Of a stretch of 64,000 bases of DNA, positions 33,731 to 44,844 are shown piece by piece. Origin of the DNA: Corythucha ciliata (Eukaryota; Arthropoda; Insecta; Hemiptera; Tingidae); NCBI GenBank assembly GCA_038030265.1, contig CM075937.1:10044001-10108000 (forward strand), given 5' to 3'. The notes beneath the pieces were generated by a model, which was not told the DNA's origin, made no database searches, and saw nothing but the letters and a program-made list of their open reading frames with translations. The stretch's first letter is position 1. Every line of letters starts with the position of its first letter. The translations under genes and the position numbers were made by a program.

Positions 33731-35834
33731 CAGTGGCGTGGGTACGAATTTGTCCTGGGGGGGGGGGATCAGATTGAAATCTCCTAAGTGCGAGGGGAGA
33801 GGGGTAATTTCACATTTCAGTCATCATTCCACCCAGACAGCACACTCTTGAATCTGGATCGACATCTTGCTAGCCTCATCATAGCCTCAATCTCTCAGTT
33901 AAGAGCCAATTTTGGACTCTACCCGAAAATTAGCGCTTTTCTCAATTTTGGCCGAGTGTATCGTTCTTCTCAATTTTAGCCGCAGAGATTAGCGGTTTTG
34001 CCTCACCCCCTCCAATAGCCATGAATTTGCGCATTTTCTCAACTTTAGCAGCAAAGTAGCGTTTTTATCCCCCGTGAGCGATGTTTCTTAATTATCCACG
34101 AGTTTTTGCGTTTTCCTCAATTTTACCGGCATATTACCGATTTTAAAAATGTTTTTACCAGGGTTAGCACTACTCTCAGTTTTAGCTGAAAACTAACGTT
34201 TTTCTTAAATGTTTTCCTCAATATTAGCCGCAAAATAGGGGGAATTTTCACACATTAGGATTTTTTTGGTCCACCATACGCAATGCATGGGCGATTTTTC
34301 TCAGTTTAGTCGCGAATTAACGGTTTCTTCACCTATTGCCATAAATTGGCGCTTTTTTTCAATTTCAGCCTGAAAAAGTTGCCTTCAGAATTCACAAATT
34401 GTCGTATATTCAGTTTATGGCCAAATTAGAATTTTTCTCAATTTCAACCGCGAATTAGCGCTTTTTAAAATTGTAGCGGCGACGCGTCGTAGCGTTTCAA
34501 ACCTGTGAATTAGCGAATTTTCTCAATTTCAGTCACAAATTGGCGTTTGGCGCAATTTTAGCTGTAAATTGGCGAGTTTTCCATTTTTAGCCGCGAATTA
34601 GCAATTTGCTCAATTTTTAGGCTTAAAATCAACCTTTCCCTTAATTTTGACCAGGCTGATTATTTTATTTTCTAAATATTACCCGCAAATTAGCGGTTTT
34701 TTTCATTTTACCACCGCATTAGCAAAGCTACTAGCCGCGAATTAGCGTATTTTTTAACATTACACTATAGCCATGCATGAATTTGCCATTTTTCTGAATT
34801 TTAGTCACAAAAATGCCTTCAGAAGGTGCGAATTTAAATTATAAATGTAAATTTGTTTGTTCAAACCTTTTTCAAACCAAAAAATTTACATCTATCCATC
34901 CATTTCTGTCAAAAAATCATCATTTTTAAATTATATATTTCACGACACTTAATTCAAGAATTAGTGATGTTTCTCAATTTTAGCAGCGAATTTTCGCTTT
35001 TTTAGCAGCGTGGTAGCATTTCCAACCCGTACATTACCTACCGAGTTTTGTCAATTTTTGCCAAGAATTGGCGTTTGACTCAATTTAAGCTAAAAATTAG
35101 CAATTTTTTCCATTTTTAACTGAGAATTAGAACTTTTCTCCATTTTGTACTGAAAATTAACGTTTTTCTTAATTTTGGCTGTGCTAATTGGTGATTTTTT
35201 CAATTTTTGCCGCGAATTAATGATTTTCTTCGTTTTGTATCCGCGAATTAACGTCTTTCCACAACTTTATATCTGCTAATGGCAAATTAGCGATTTTTCC
35301 GAATTTCAGCTGTGAAATAGCGTTTTGTGCTAATTTTGCGGCCATTCAGCATCCTATTTCCTTTTTCATACGCGAATGGGCGATTTCACGTCATTTCCGT
35401 TGTGAATTTACCATTTTTGTCCAATTTAACCCGAAAGCGTCTTTTATTTGTCAATGTTATAGCGTGTATATGTACCGCGAATCAGCGATTTTTTTTTCTT
35501 CATTTTAGTCTGAAGTTGCATCGCGAGACCATGAATCAGCGCTTTTTAGCAGCTATAGCCACGAATATTACCGATTTTTGTCTGATTGAGAGTCTGGGGC
35601 CACCCCCTCCACCGTACCTCAGTACACTACTGCGTTGGGTCTGAAGTCCAAGGAAAAAGCTGGACGTACTCGGTCTCGGTCCTTTTCGGGCTGCTTTAAG
35701 TCCAGAAGATCTGCTAAAAACGCTCATTTTTGGAGAGTTTATGGGGCTCTTCGTAATGTTACTAGTGCTCCTTCGTTCGTGTACTTGTAGCTCTGGGGGC
35801 GGCTCTATCCCCCCCCCCCGAACCTACGCTCCTG
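33731..35834 (+). mobile_element. Family II non-autonomous hAT-like element, complete
   Basis: A 2,104-bp element with left end CAGTGGCGTGGGTACG and right end, read inward, CAGGAGCGTAGGTTCG (12 of 16 match). CCTTCTGG flanks both sides (33,723-33,730 and 35,835-35,842). A run of G lies 16-26 bp inside each end on the inward-reading strand. The interior is A units in minus orientation from about 33,920. No coding capacity is evident. The inverted, partly duplicated relative at 1-2,278 shows this is a multicopy family. Confidence 0.93.
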
Positions 35835-35882
35835 CCTTCTGGGCATTCGGAAGCCTCAGAATTTAATTACATGTTCCAGGAG

Positions 35883-36230
35883 CAGAGGCGTCTATCTTAA
35901 GGGGGGGTGGAGGCGACTTACCCCCAATGGACGCAACCAGTGTGGGGGGGGGGGAGATGATTATCGGCATATGTATTATTTAACGTAGTCAGGGCCGGCC
36001 TTAGGCTTTTGGCGCCGCCAGACGAATCTTTCATCAGTACCCTCATAGAGTAGCCTTCAGGAGCCGCGATTTGGCTTTGTTTCCATTTCAACCGCGAATT
36101 ATGTTTTTTCCACACTTCAATAACGCTTCTTCTTAATTTTATCAGTGAATTAGCGGTTTGTCTCCATCTTATACGCGAATTAGCGATTTTTCTCTATTTT
36201 CGTGAGTTAATTACCTTATATTCCATAAGT
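35883..36230 (+). repeat. Two more hAT-like left ends and a short A-unit cluster beside the transposase
   Basis: CAGAGGCGTCTATCTTAAGG followed by a G run starts at 35,883, and CAGGGCCGGCCTTAGG starts at 35,990. Both are typical hAT-type termini, within 160 bp of the right end of the previous element. From 36,040 to 36,215 there are about five A units in minus orientation, ending about 140 bp before the stop of the hAT transposase. The right partners were not found. Confidence 0.65.
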
Positions 36231-36369
36231 AAAATGAGGATTAATGACTTCCTGACTCACATCTATTATGACTTTGGCATTACTTTGGGGAAAAAGGAGT
36301 TCTAAAGAAAATTTCGACAAGAAACGTCGCACTTTTTTATAGAAAAATGTACAAATTAGCATTAAATAT

Positions 36370-38146
36370 TTAAAATTTGCCTCTATTGGCTTTGTACAAC
36401 GTTATTTTTTCGAAGTGGTCGTCATTTATGCGAGTTCTCATTTTAGAGAGCACCATGGATGCGTAAGAGAAAAGCCGCTCCACCGGTGCTGAGGACGGTA
36501 GCCTCACATTATTATGTATGAAAAAGGATTTCACGGAGGGGTAATTTTGGAGACACTGAATAGAAGTGTCACTATCCTCCAGCGGAGCACCTCAAGGTGT
36601 GCTGAGGAATAGGGCCTGTTCGGTTGTTTCTTCGAAAGTGCATCAGCGTCCGCCGTTGAAAGTTCAGGTTTATGTTGTTCATACTGCGTAGCTGGGCAAT
36701 CTATTTTCTCCCTTGATTTAAATTTCATAACAGAATCCATGAAATCTTTTTTGTGAATTATTGCGCGTTTTGCGGGAGGTAGCCAACGGAGTTTTAAAAA
36801 AGGGTGACTGATAGCTGCCAGTAAAGCTGACTTGCTGTTCCAGCTCAAACCACTCCTTGTATCGCTCTTCTATCCACGAGCGGATATACGATAGAAGAGG
36901 TTTACATAAATCTCTCGTAAGAAAGACATCTTCAAGTGACTTCTTCACTTGAAAAATCGTGGGCAAGAAATCCCCGAAGTAGCAAGTTTTCTCTCCTTGA
37001 AGCCTATCAAGAGCCAAGGCTACTGGGGCGAAGCATTGCTGGCAGTCGTTTAGAAAGTCGAAGTCTTGTGGTTTGAAAGTTGCCAATCCAAGTTCTTTGC
37101 AGAGAATATTAATTTTGTCTGAGGACCGCAGTATGTCCTTGATAGAGTCAAACATTGAGTTCCAACGAGTCGGACAAGGAGTTTTCAACATGTGTCCAAT
37201 AATTTGAGTACATTTTTCGGAAGCTTTCGACGATGACCTGCTTAAAATGTTCCACAACGCAGTGGCTTTGGAAATAGCTTGCCGGTAGCTCTTTTTGAAA
37301 ACCGCACTATGTCTATACCTTGGTAGCCAAATCGGATGAACCCAGCAAGGCTAGTGTGTGTGAATTGCATCTAGAATGAGCTGGAAGCCGGTATTCATCG
37401 CATTCATTATTCAAAATAGCATCGAGATCTGCGACCTGTAGACCGGTGTCGTCGTCGTCATCATCAGATTCGTCGTCGTCGCTTTCGTTTTCGTGCAAGC
37501 CGAACTCTTTAAAACGCTTCACGAAGTTTGATCCGTTGTCAGCTACAGTTGATTCGATTTTTTCAATATCCAATTCGTAGTCATCAAATACATCGGTCAA
37601 AAGTTCGGCGATTTTGTCAAATGAATGAATACCCTTAAAACGTCTACAAGCTATGGCCCAGGATACTCGTTGCAAGGTCAGTCTATCGATCCAATGAAGC
37701 GTTACTCCGAGAAAACTTTTTCCATGATTGGACCAAATATCCGCTGTGGTACAGAATCGAGTGGCTTTCTTCGACTCTTCAATTATGAAATACTTCATTT
37801 TTGAAAATACCACGTCGATGTTTTCTCGAAGAACATGCTTGCCAATTACAAAAACTGGCGTTCGAATTTCAGCAAGACCGGCAACCATGGCTCGAAATTC
37901 TGGCTTTTCCACAGTCGAGAGAGGGGCCATTGTTGATAGAATAAAATCACTTAAGTTGATCAGCCTTTTGTTGATCATTTTTAGATTCTGACCGGGCGAA
38001 AAGCTGTTTGAGGGTGACAGAGGAGGATGTGGATGGTGACAATTTTTCAATGGATGTATTTCGCGCTTTTGCCGCGCGATAGCTTCCGAACTCTTTGTTG
38101 TACCTGTGAACATGCGAAACAAAAACCTATAAAACATCAATTTCAA
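36370..38146 (-). pseudogene. hAT-superfamily transposase, frameshifted
   Basis: The N-terminal frame (37,313-38,146) contains a short GTTKS...HP stretch like the end of a BED zinc finger. It continues with MAPLSTVEKPEFR, TTADIWSNHGKSFLG, VADNGSNF (a likely catalytic Asp region), an acidic Asp/Ser insert, and CNSHTLAL. The frame shifts near 37,310 and continues as FKKSYRQAISKATALWN, TRWNSMFDSIKD and a long helical region. It shifts near 36,835 and again near 36,585. The last frame has the C-terminal dimerisation motif LPSSAPVERLFSYAS, then KMRTRIND, and stops at 36,370-36,372. Order and spacing are those of hAT transposases. With three frame shifts it is inactive. The probable left terminus is CAGGGCCGGCC at 35,990, and no right terminus was found. 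It could be a relative of the source that mobilised the array-bearing elements. Confidence 0.92.
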
Positions 38147-38251
38147 ATGGGAACTTGTGCGTTTGGTTTCTGGAAATACATAATAGGAATAGGGTTCTTT
38201 TGCAAGTCGCGACCAGTGATTTCGAACGGAAAATTATTATTTTTTTCATGA

Positions 38252-38930
38252 GCTGGTCACTGCTATCGAAAAATCGATAATTAACTAAAAACGCTTATGA
38301 CTTTTGAACAATAGTTTCTGAGCCGTGGGATGTCGATTATGGTGCAATTTGAGTAGGGACGAATGTGGGGGTTGACTGAATGACAAATTACAAATCCCCG
38401 TTCAGCACATGAGAAGCTGCCACCGCCACAGAAAATAATGAAAATAAAATGATGTTAATAGCTACTTTCGGCAGAAAATAATGTGATCTTTCTGAATCCG
38501 CACAAAAGTTGAAAAAGTTAATTTTAAAGCGAATTACTCGCATTTAGTTAAATAAAGTAAAGTAGGCCTAAACAACTGCTGAAAAAATCATATCTCGAAG
38601 GGTTTTCTTAGGTAAGTATGCTCAAGATAGTTATGGGGGGGGGGGGGCTCGATAAGGAGTGTTTTCGATCGCAACTGTATTCGCGCATGTATTTCTCACC
38701 ATTTTTTGTCACGCCCGGGTTTTCCCGGTTTTACTTCGTATATTTTCATCGTGAGACCGTTATTCGCTCTTTCAAAAACATTGGCAACAAGTGATTTTAT
38801 GTCACAGTTTGTAAAAAAGGGGGACAAACGTTGAATGCATGTGGATGTGATTGGCTTACCTTTAAAACGTGGAGGGATGTTTCCGCTCCAGGTGTCGTGT
38901 TAGGGGGTCCTCCTAATTTGCGGACCAACA
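38252..38930. other. Non-coding stretch after the hAT relic
   Basis: Unique AT-rich sequence with a G run at 38,636-38,648. No gene or array unit is seen. The right end of the hAT element may lie here in decayed form. Confidence 0.35.
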
Positions 38931-38935
38931 AAACG

Positions 38936-39640
38936 AATTCTGCGGACCAGCCCATAACTCTCCGTAAAGCGTTCCAACTGGGCTAATCTTCTGTAATTAT
39001 ACTCTACTCCTGGCTTATACTCTTTGCTGACCCCCCTCTCCTCACACCAAAGCTAGTTGAATTCTGCGGAACAGCCCATAACTCTCCGTAAAGCGTTCCG
39101 ACTGGGCTGATTTTCTGTATTTATACTTTACTCCGGTGGCAGTAAAAGCCAACAAAATTTGATGACGATCCGGTGATTTGCTGACCCCCTCTTCCTGCAG
39201 CACAACGAGTTGAATTCTGCGGACCAGCCCATAACTCTCTATAAAGCATTCCGACTGGGCTAATTTTCTGTAATTATACTTTACTCCAGTGGTAGTACAA
39301 GCCATCAAAATTTGATGACGATCCGGTAATTTGCTGGCCCCCCTCTCCTCACACCAAAGCTAGTTGAATTCTGCGGACCAGCCCATAACTCTCCGTAAAG
39401 CGTTCCGACTGGGCTGATTTTCTGTATTTATACTTCACTCCGGTGGCAGTACAAGCCAACAAAATGTGATGACGATCCGGTGATTTGCCCATAACTCTCC
39501 GTGAAGCGTTCCGACTGGGCTGATTTTCTGTATTTATACTTTACTCCGCTGCGGCAGTACAAGCCATCAAAATTTGATGACGATCCTGTAATTTGCTGAC
39601 TTCCCTCTCCCCGCAGCACAACGAGTTGAATTAAATTACT
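38936..39640. repeat. ~154-bp tandem satellite, about four and a half units
   Basis: The landmark CCCATAACTCTC recurs at 38,951, 39,075, 39,228, 39,382 and 39,488, giving steps of 124, 153, 154 and 106 bp. The 153-154-bp step is the full unit. The first lacks about 30 bp in the middle, and the last has lost about 48 bp around the GAATTCTGCGGACC segment. Units are highly similar, unlike the ~30-bp arrays, so this array is young. The minus-strand frames at 39,042-39,308 and 39,428-39,619 are repeat translations. Confidence 0.92.
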
Positions 39641-41890
39641 TCTATCTGGTGCATTTACATAGATGCATTATAACTATAGTTACTTTTATTAGTCATTATG
39701 ACTGCGTTGGAAAGGAAAAAAACACTGGGTAGGTAATTACGGAATCATACTTACTTTATTTAAGCCTTTTAATTTTTTAAAATCTATTCTTGTATGAAGA
39801 CTTGTAGTGTACTTATCCGTTAAAAAAAAAAAAAGAAAATGGTGGGGGGGGGGGCAACCGTGAAAAGCTTTAAATACTGATTTACTTCCTTTGGACACTT
39901 TTCTCTTGGAGCAATTCCTTACTTCCATTCATGTAACGTTATTGAAAAAACGGCTGAGCGGTCGCAATCCAGTTTTTATTTTTCTCGTTATTTTTTGTTC
40001 AAGCAGGTACACATAGGTAGGGACAAATTTGTCCCCATGATAACTTCCTTGACAAACATTTTAAAGAATACACTCCCCCCCTCAAAGTATAAAAAACAAA
40101 AAATAAAACAAAACACACTAAAGAAAAACGCTGCAAATTTCACACATGGGTTTATTATTTACATGCATGTAGCCAGATCCGGCTTGAAACTACATGAAAA
40201 TGGACTCAAACCCTTACGCCCGCCCCTACGATCCCAAAACCTTTGAAAATCCCCATTATTAATTTGTTGGTCAAAAGCTCAACGTGCAATGCCATAATCG
40301 GTCGAAAAAATGGCCGTACCCCCTCCCTTAAGTACGATGATACGGTAGATAAAATTGCGGGAGAAATTAGATAGGCTAGGTATAAGGGTCTAGTTTGAAG
40401 GAAAATGATCGTGACACACAGGCATAGTCGTATATTGGATGGAAAAATATAAAAGAATACGAGGTGAAAGAATCAACAAGCAACAAGAAAATGTAGGAAA
40501 AAATTGGATCTGGTCGATGCGTTTAGTTTTAATAATAGTAAGACTTCAGAAAAACGAAACTTATACCGAGCTTTCGGAAGAATACATTTTCGCACGACTT
40601 GCACGGGAAGTGATGAGAACCGCACTGAAAACCTCCCTCGAAAGTATGTGTTTTCGTCAACCCGTGCGGAAAAAACGAAAAAGGCACGGGTGTGTGTTAG
40701 GAGAACAGCTGATTTGGCCTTTTTTTTTTTACAGTTAACCAATGTTAGCTGTCCACAGACTATGTTCTCAAGATGAGGTCACAACTTGAATTCTGTGATA
40801 TGACGTTAATTGTTATTGTTTTGTTTTTTGTTTTTGGTTCCTCTTCCTGTCTGTGACTGTTTGTTAGTTCACTGTGTTTGGGTTTCTCACACGTAAATAC
40901 CATAACATTTCCAGAATGAGCACCTGCCTATAAATTCCCTATCGTCGTGCGAAAAACGTCGTTCATTACTCGTCGGAAAGTGAAATATCATGTGCTCGTG
41001 TAATAGACTCACTCGACTGGGTCTCGTTCGTCTAACACTCGCACGATATTTCTTACTTTCCGCACTTGTTATGAAATGTACTATTCCGTCATCGGGGTTC
41101 TACAAAGAAACAAGAAAACAATAAATGCCAATAAATCCCATAACCAGCACCCCCCCACCCTGTGACAAGAAGTAATTAGTTGTACTTACAAAATTTCTTT
41201 TTTATGATGTTAACATTACATTAAAATAAAAATGGCAATAAAAATAAAAAACCGAAGCAAAAAACAAACAGTGAAAAAATATAGTCTCCATGTCAGAAAT
41301 CGAACTAAAGGAGCACACACATGGGTCGCAATGCCACGTCTGTCAAAGCACGCGCTGGAGTTGGGACATTCGTGGGGCCTGGATGCTCCGGACGTGAAAT
41401 GTAGGGAAGCGTCTCTTCCCTGCTGGCGAAGGAGATGCTTTTTATCCAGAATGACACTGCCTCGTGTAATTTTCGGACAGACGTGAGTGGGTTGGGGGTA
41501 ATGTTTAGTGGAGTTTTGGCGGTGTTGCCAATAGTACTTGATGGTTGTGATGGTTTTCCGGAAGAATGTTTTAGGATAGGCCCGTAGTGGCATACCTCCT
41601 GGGCCTCTTTCGGTACAGGAAAGAGTGTGCTCTTCCCGAATCCATTGCCAAAAGTTGCAGAATGCCAGTTGGGAAGCGAGTTACTCGCATTTAGTCAAGG
41701 AAAATGATGTCATCATAAAAAGATGCTAGAAAAATCATATCTCGAAGGGGTTTGATTTTCGGACCATGGTTTATGGGGTGTTTTCGATCGCAAATGAGGT
41801 CTACTTTTACCCAATTTTTTTTTGTCACACTTATATACGCACCCACCCTGTATTTAGAGGCATGATTTTTTTTTTTTTTTTTTTTTTTTT
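39641..41890. other. Intergenic stretch, no gene recognised
   Basis: Unique sequence. The frames at 40,439-40,776 (two overlapping plus frames and one minus) and 41,216-41,593 show no known domain. An imperfect inverted repeat (GGAAAGT..GAAATATC) pairs 40,975-40,998 with 41,038-41,061. Poly-T of about 25 bases lies at 41,867-41,890. Confidence 0.35.
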
Positions 41891-41894
41891 AGGT

Positions 41895-42030
41895 GGCGAA
41901 CATACTAGAGCAATACGATATCGTTTCGACATCGCCGACGCAAATTAACAGCGTCTGGGATAGATGGAAACAACTGGAAATGTGTCAGAGTGACGTAGAA
42001 ACGATATCGTATCGCCACAGTATGAACGCC
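41895..42030. mobile_element. Small palindromic MITE-like element
   Basis: The arms 41,895-41,930 and 41,995-42,030 are inverted copies. The best-matching core is ATACGATATCGTTTC, itself containing the palindrome ACGATATCGT, and the outer parts share GGCG..CATACT. The loop is 64 bp. The family is not recognised and no target duplication is clear. Confidence 0.5.
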
Positions 42031-42039
42031 GCTTTAATG

Positions 42040-42822
42040 TGAAACTTTCCTATTGTCACTTTGTTCGAATTGTTAGTTTGCATAGGCTCGCCTCCTGGCG
42101 GTTTCGGCGGTTTGAGATGCGTGAGACGAGCTGGCAAAGGGTTGGTTAATTGATTTTCAACTTTGGGGGGAAAGCTGTGTTCAAAAGCGGAAATAAAAAG
42201 GGCCATAAGTCTTGGATAATTTCTATTCGAGGCGATTATTGTAGCCCAATATTCGCGTTTTCAGTTGATTTACATATCCCAAATCGTTCTGACGCTTTTC
42301 CTCAGTTCTTATATAACGAAAGGGCATCAAAACTGATGAGTGAAGCACTTGAGTTTGAAGGGTTTGAAGCCCGCTTAGCACATTCAATTTTTCCTCCAGC
42401 TGATCGCCCCATCGAGTCCACATTTCAGTCAGGAAATTACCACTAGAACGCTTTTTTTGTAGGCAGTTTTGCGAGACCACCCGCCCCATCAAAGAAATGA
42501 CGTTGAAAGTTGACGGTTTCGCGGTTTTGTCAGCCGTTGGCAGTGCGCCAAGTGGTCGCCAGGTTTTTCCCTTCGATTGGATAACCAGGAGGACTCCGTC
42601 AGGTTAACGATTTTTGTGAGTTCGTGTCGTGATGTCCTGTTTATTTTTATTGGAAATGCGAATATTCTATTTAAATTCTCGGCGTACGTGTTGAAATAAA
42701 TGCGTCGATGAAGGCTTGAAGTTTCAAATTTTTTAGCAGCGACTGAAGGTAAAAAATCAATTTTTTTTTTCGTTTCTCAAGCTCGACTTGAAAAAGTTAA
42801 AGCTCCCCGCTGTTCCTCAGAC
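42040..42822. other. HDAC3 upstream region
   Basis: The stretch 42,150-42,490 is open on both strands (plus 42,150-42,446, minus 42,223-42,492). Neither translation is recognised, so I do not call a gene. A 3' splice-like signal (GTTCCTCAG) ends two bases before the HDAC3 ATG, so the 5' UTR may be split by an intron. No TATA box is evident. Confidence 0.35.
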
Positions 42823-44268
42823 ATGCCAAACAAGAAAGTTTACTATTTCTACAATCCGGACGTGGGAAATTTCCACTATGGTCCGGGTCATCCGATGAAG
42901 CCTCACAGGCTCTCCGTCATACACAGTCTCGTTCTCAACTATGGGCTGAACAAGAAGATGCAAATTTATAGGCCCTATCGGGCCAGTGCCCACGATATGT
43001 GTCGCTTTCATTCTGACGAGTACATCGAGTTCCTTCAAAGGGTCACGCCTCAGAATATTCAGGTAGGGGTTTTTGTTTTGTTTCACGTTTAAAAATTCGT
43101 TGTCTAATGATAAGGGAGTCATCCTGCAGGGGTACACCAAGTATCTGAGTAATTTCAACGTCGGTGACGACTGTCCAGTCTTCGAGGGTTTGTTCGATTT
43201 TTGTTCAATGTACACGGGAGCTTCATTGGAGGGAGCCACGAAATTGAACCATAAATGCTGTGACATTGCTATCAATTGGTCGGGAGGGTTGCATCACGCT
43301 AAAAAATTCGAGGCTTCCGGATTTTGTTACGTCAATGACATCGTCATTGCTATTTTGGAGTTATTAAAATATTACGCGAGGGTAAGGCGCCCCCCCCCTC
43401 ATAACCATAAAAATGTTGGGTCTTTATTAATTATGGTTGAATGGAGTAGGTTTTGTACATCGATATTGACGTTCACCATGGGGACGGAGTCCAGGAAGCG
43501 TTCTACTTAACCGATCGTGTCATGACGGTGTCCTTCCATAAGTATGGATCTTGTTTTTTCCCTGGAACTGGCGATATGTACGAAATTGGAGCTGATTCAG
43601 GGCGTTACTTTTCCGTCAACGTTCCACTGAAAGAAGGGATTGACGATGTCAGCTATTCTCAAGTGTTCAAACCAGTCATACAGTACGTCATGGAGTTCTT
43701 CCGTCCAACAGCTATCGTCCTCCAGTGCGGTGCCGACTCGCTCGACTCGGACCGTTTGGGCTGTTTCAATTTAAGTACAAAGGGGCACGGTGACTGCGTT
43801 AAATTCGTTCGAGATTTCAACATACCACTGTTGGCGGTCGGCGGCGGTGGTTACACGCTTCGCAACGTTGCCCGTTGTTGGACCTATGAAACCGCCCTGC
43901 TATTGGACGAGTCCATTTCAAACGAACTACCCTACACAGAGTACCTCGAGTATTTTGCTCCAGACTTTGCCCTTCATCCGGACGTTGTCTCCAGACAGGA
44001 AAATGCCAATTCGAAGCAATACCTCGAAGCTATAACGCGTCACGTCTACGACAATTTAAAAATGGTTCAACACTCTCCATCCGTTCAAATGCACGACGTC
44101 CCCGGTGACCTTCTCCCCGACACCGACTCCGTCATGATTGACGACACTGATCCAGATGTCCGAGTGTCTCAATTGGACGAAGATCGCCGCATTGAACCGG
44201 CCAATGAGTTTTACAACGGTGACAAGGATCAAGACAAGGTGCCCGTCACTTCCGACGGTGCCGGTTGA
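42823..44268 (+). CDS. HDAC3: Histone deacetylase 3 (class I HDAC)
   Basis: The zinc-dependent lysine deacetylase of the NCoR/SMRT corepressor complex, acting in the nucleus. Three exons: 42,823-43,062, 43,130-43,381 and 43,450-44,268, with introns of 67 and 68 bp, GT...AG, both phase 0. The 436-residue product is close to the usual ~430. It opens [20 protein letters not shown]. The charge-relay histidines are in GGLHHAKK (H135, H136). Zinc ligands are D171 and H173 in DIDVHHGDG and D260 in CGADSL. The transition-state tyrosine is Y299 in [14 protein letters not shown]. All catalytic residues are present. The tail is acidic and ends [15 protein letters not shown]3-specific features such as [13 protein letters not shown] separate it from HDAC1/2. 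The start is the first ATG and agrees with the family start. The gene converges on the V-ATPase e gene, whose stop lies 577 bp downstream on the other strand. Confidence 0.98.
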
Positions 44269-44844
44269 ACACAATTTTTTTTTCTCTCTTTCTCTCTCTC
44301 TCTCTAGAGAATTCCACCTGAGCATCATCACCCAATTTTAACGAATTAACGTACTATATGGAACGTCCGCGTCTCCCACACTCGAACGATAAATATCCCC
44401 CACCACACCCTCATTCTACATATTCGATACTTGACGTGTGAGCTCCGTGCCCAGGCCCAAAGCTGGCACTCCGAAGACATTTGGGCACTGTGTGAACCCA
44501 GAAACAGAAAAGGCTTACACAACTGCCACTCAGAAATGTATAAACAGTCTAATATTATCCAGTCATTGTCAGGAAAACACTATGCTGTGAATTTTAAACT
44601 AAATATATTATTTATACTTTTTTAGAAATAGGATTATGTTTTTAAAAAATACAACTTAAGTCGAATTTAAATTATTGTTTTCCAAGAACTATTCAACCTC
44701 AGTTGATGAAAAGAATTTGAATAGAGATAGCCGGATTTTATGTCTCAAAAAGCTGTTAAACAACAACTAAAAACGTGAGTATCTAGCTGATACGCACGTT
44801 TACGTGATTTCATGGTAACTGACAAAAAATCTGTGCAGAGCCAG
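44269..44844. other. Convergent 3' UTR region
   Basis: The stretch lies between the stop codons of HDAC3 (plus) and V-ATPase subunit e (minus). A CT-rich microsatellite (44,281-44,304) starts 13 bases after the HDAC3 stop. No canonical AATAAA was found for either gene, so the 3' ends are not placed. Confidence 0.4.

Noticed and set aside
40439..40776. Overlapping frames on both strands of about 90-99 residues
   Set aside because: No recognisable domain and no consistent splice signals. They look like chance open frames.
41216..41593. 125-residue minus-strand frame with several Cys and His
   Set aside because: Cys/His spacing fits no zinc-finger pattern I know, and the opposite strand is also open. 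Insufficient support.
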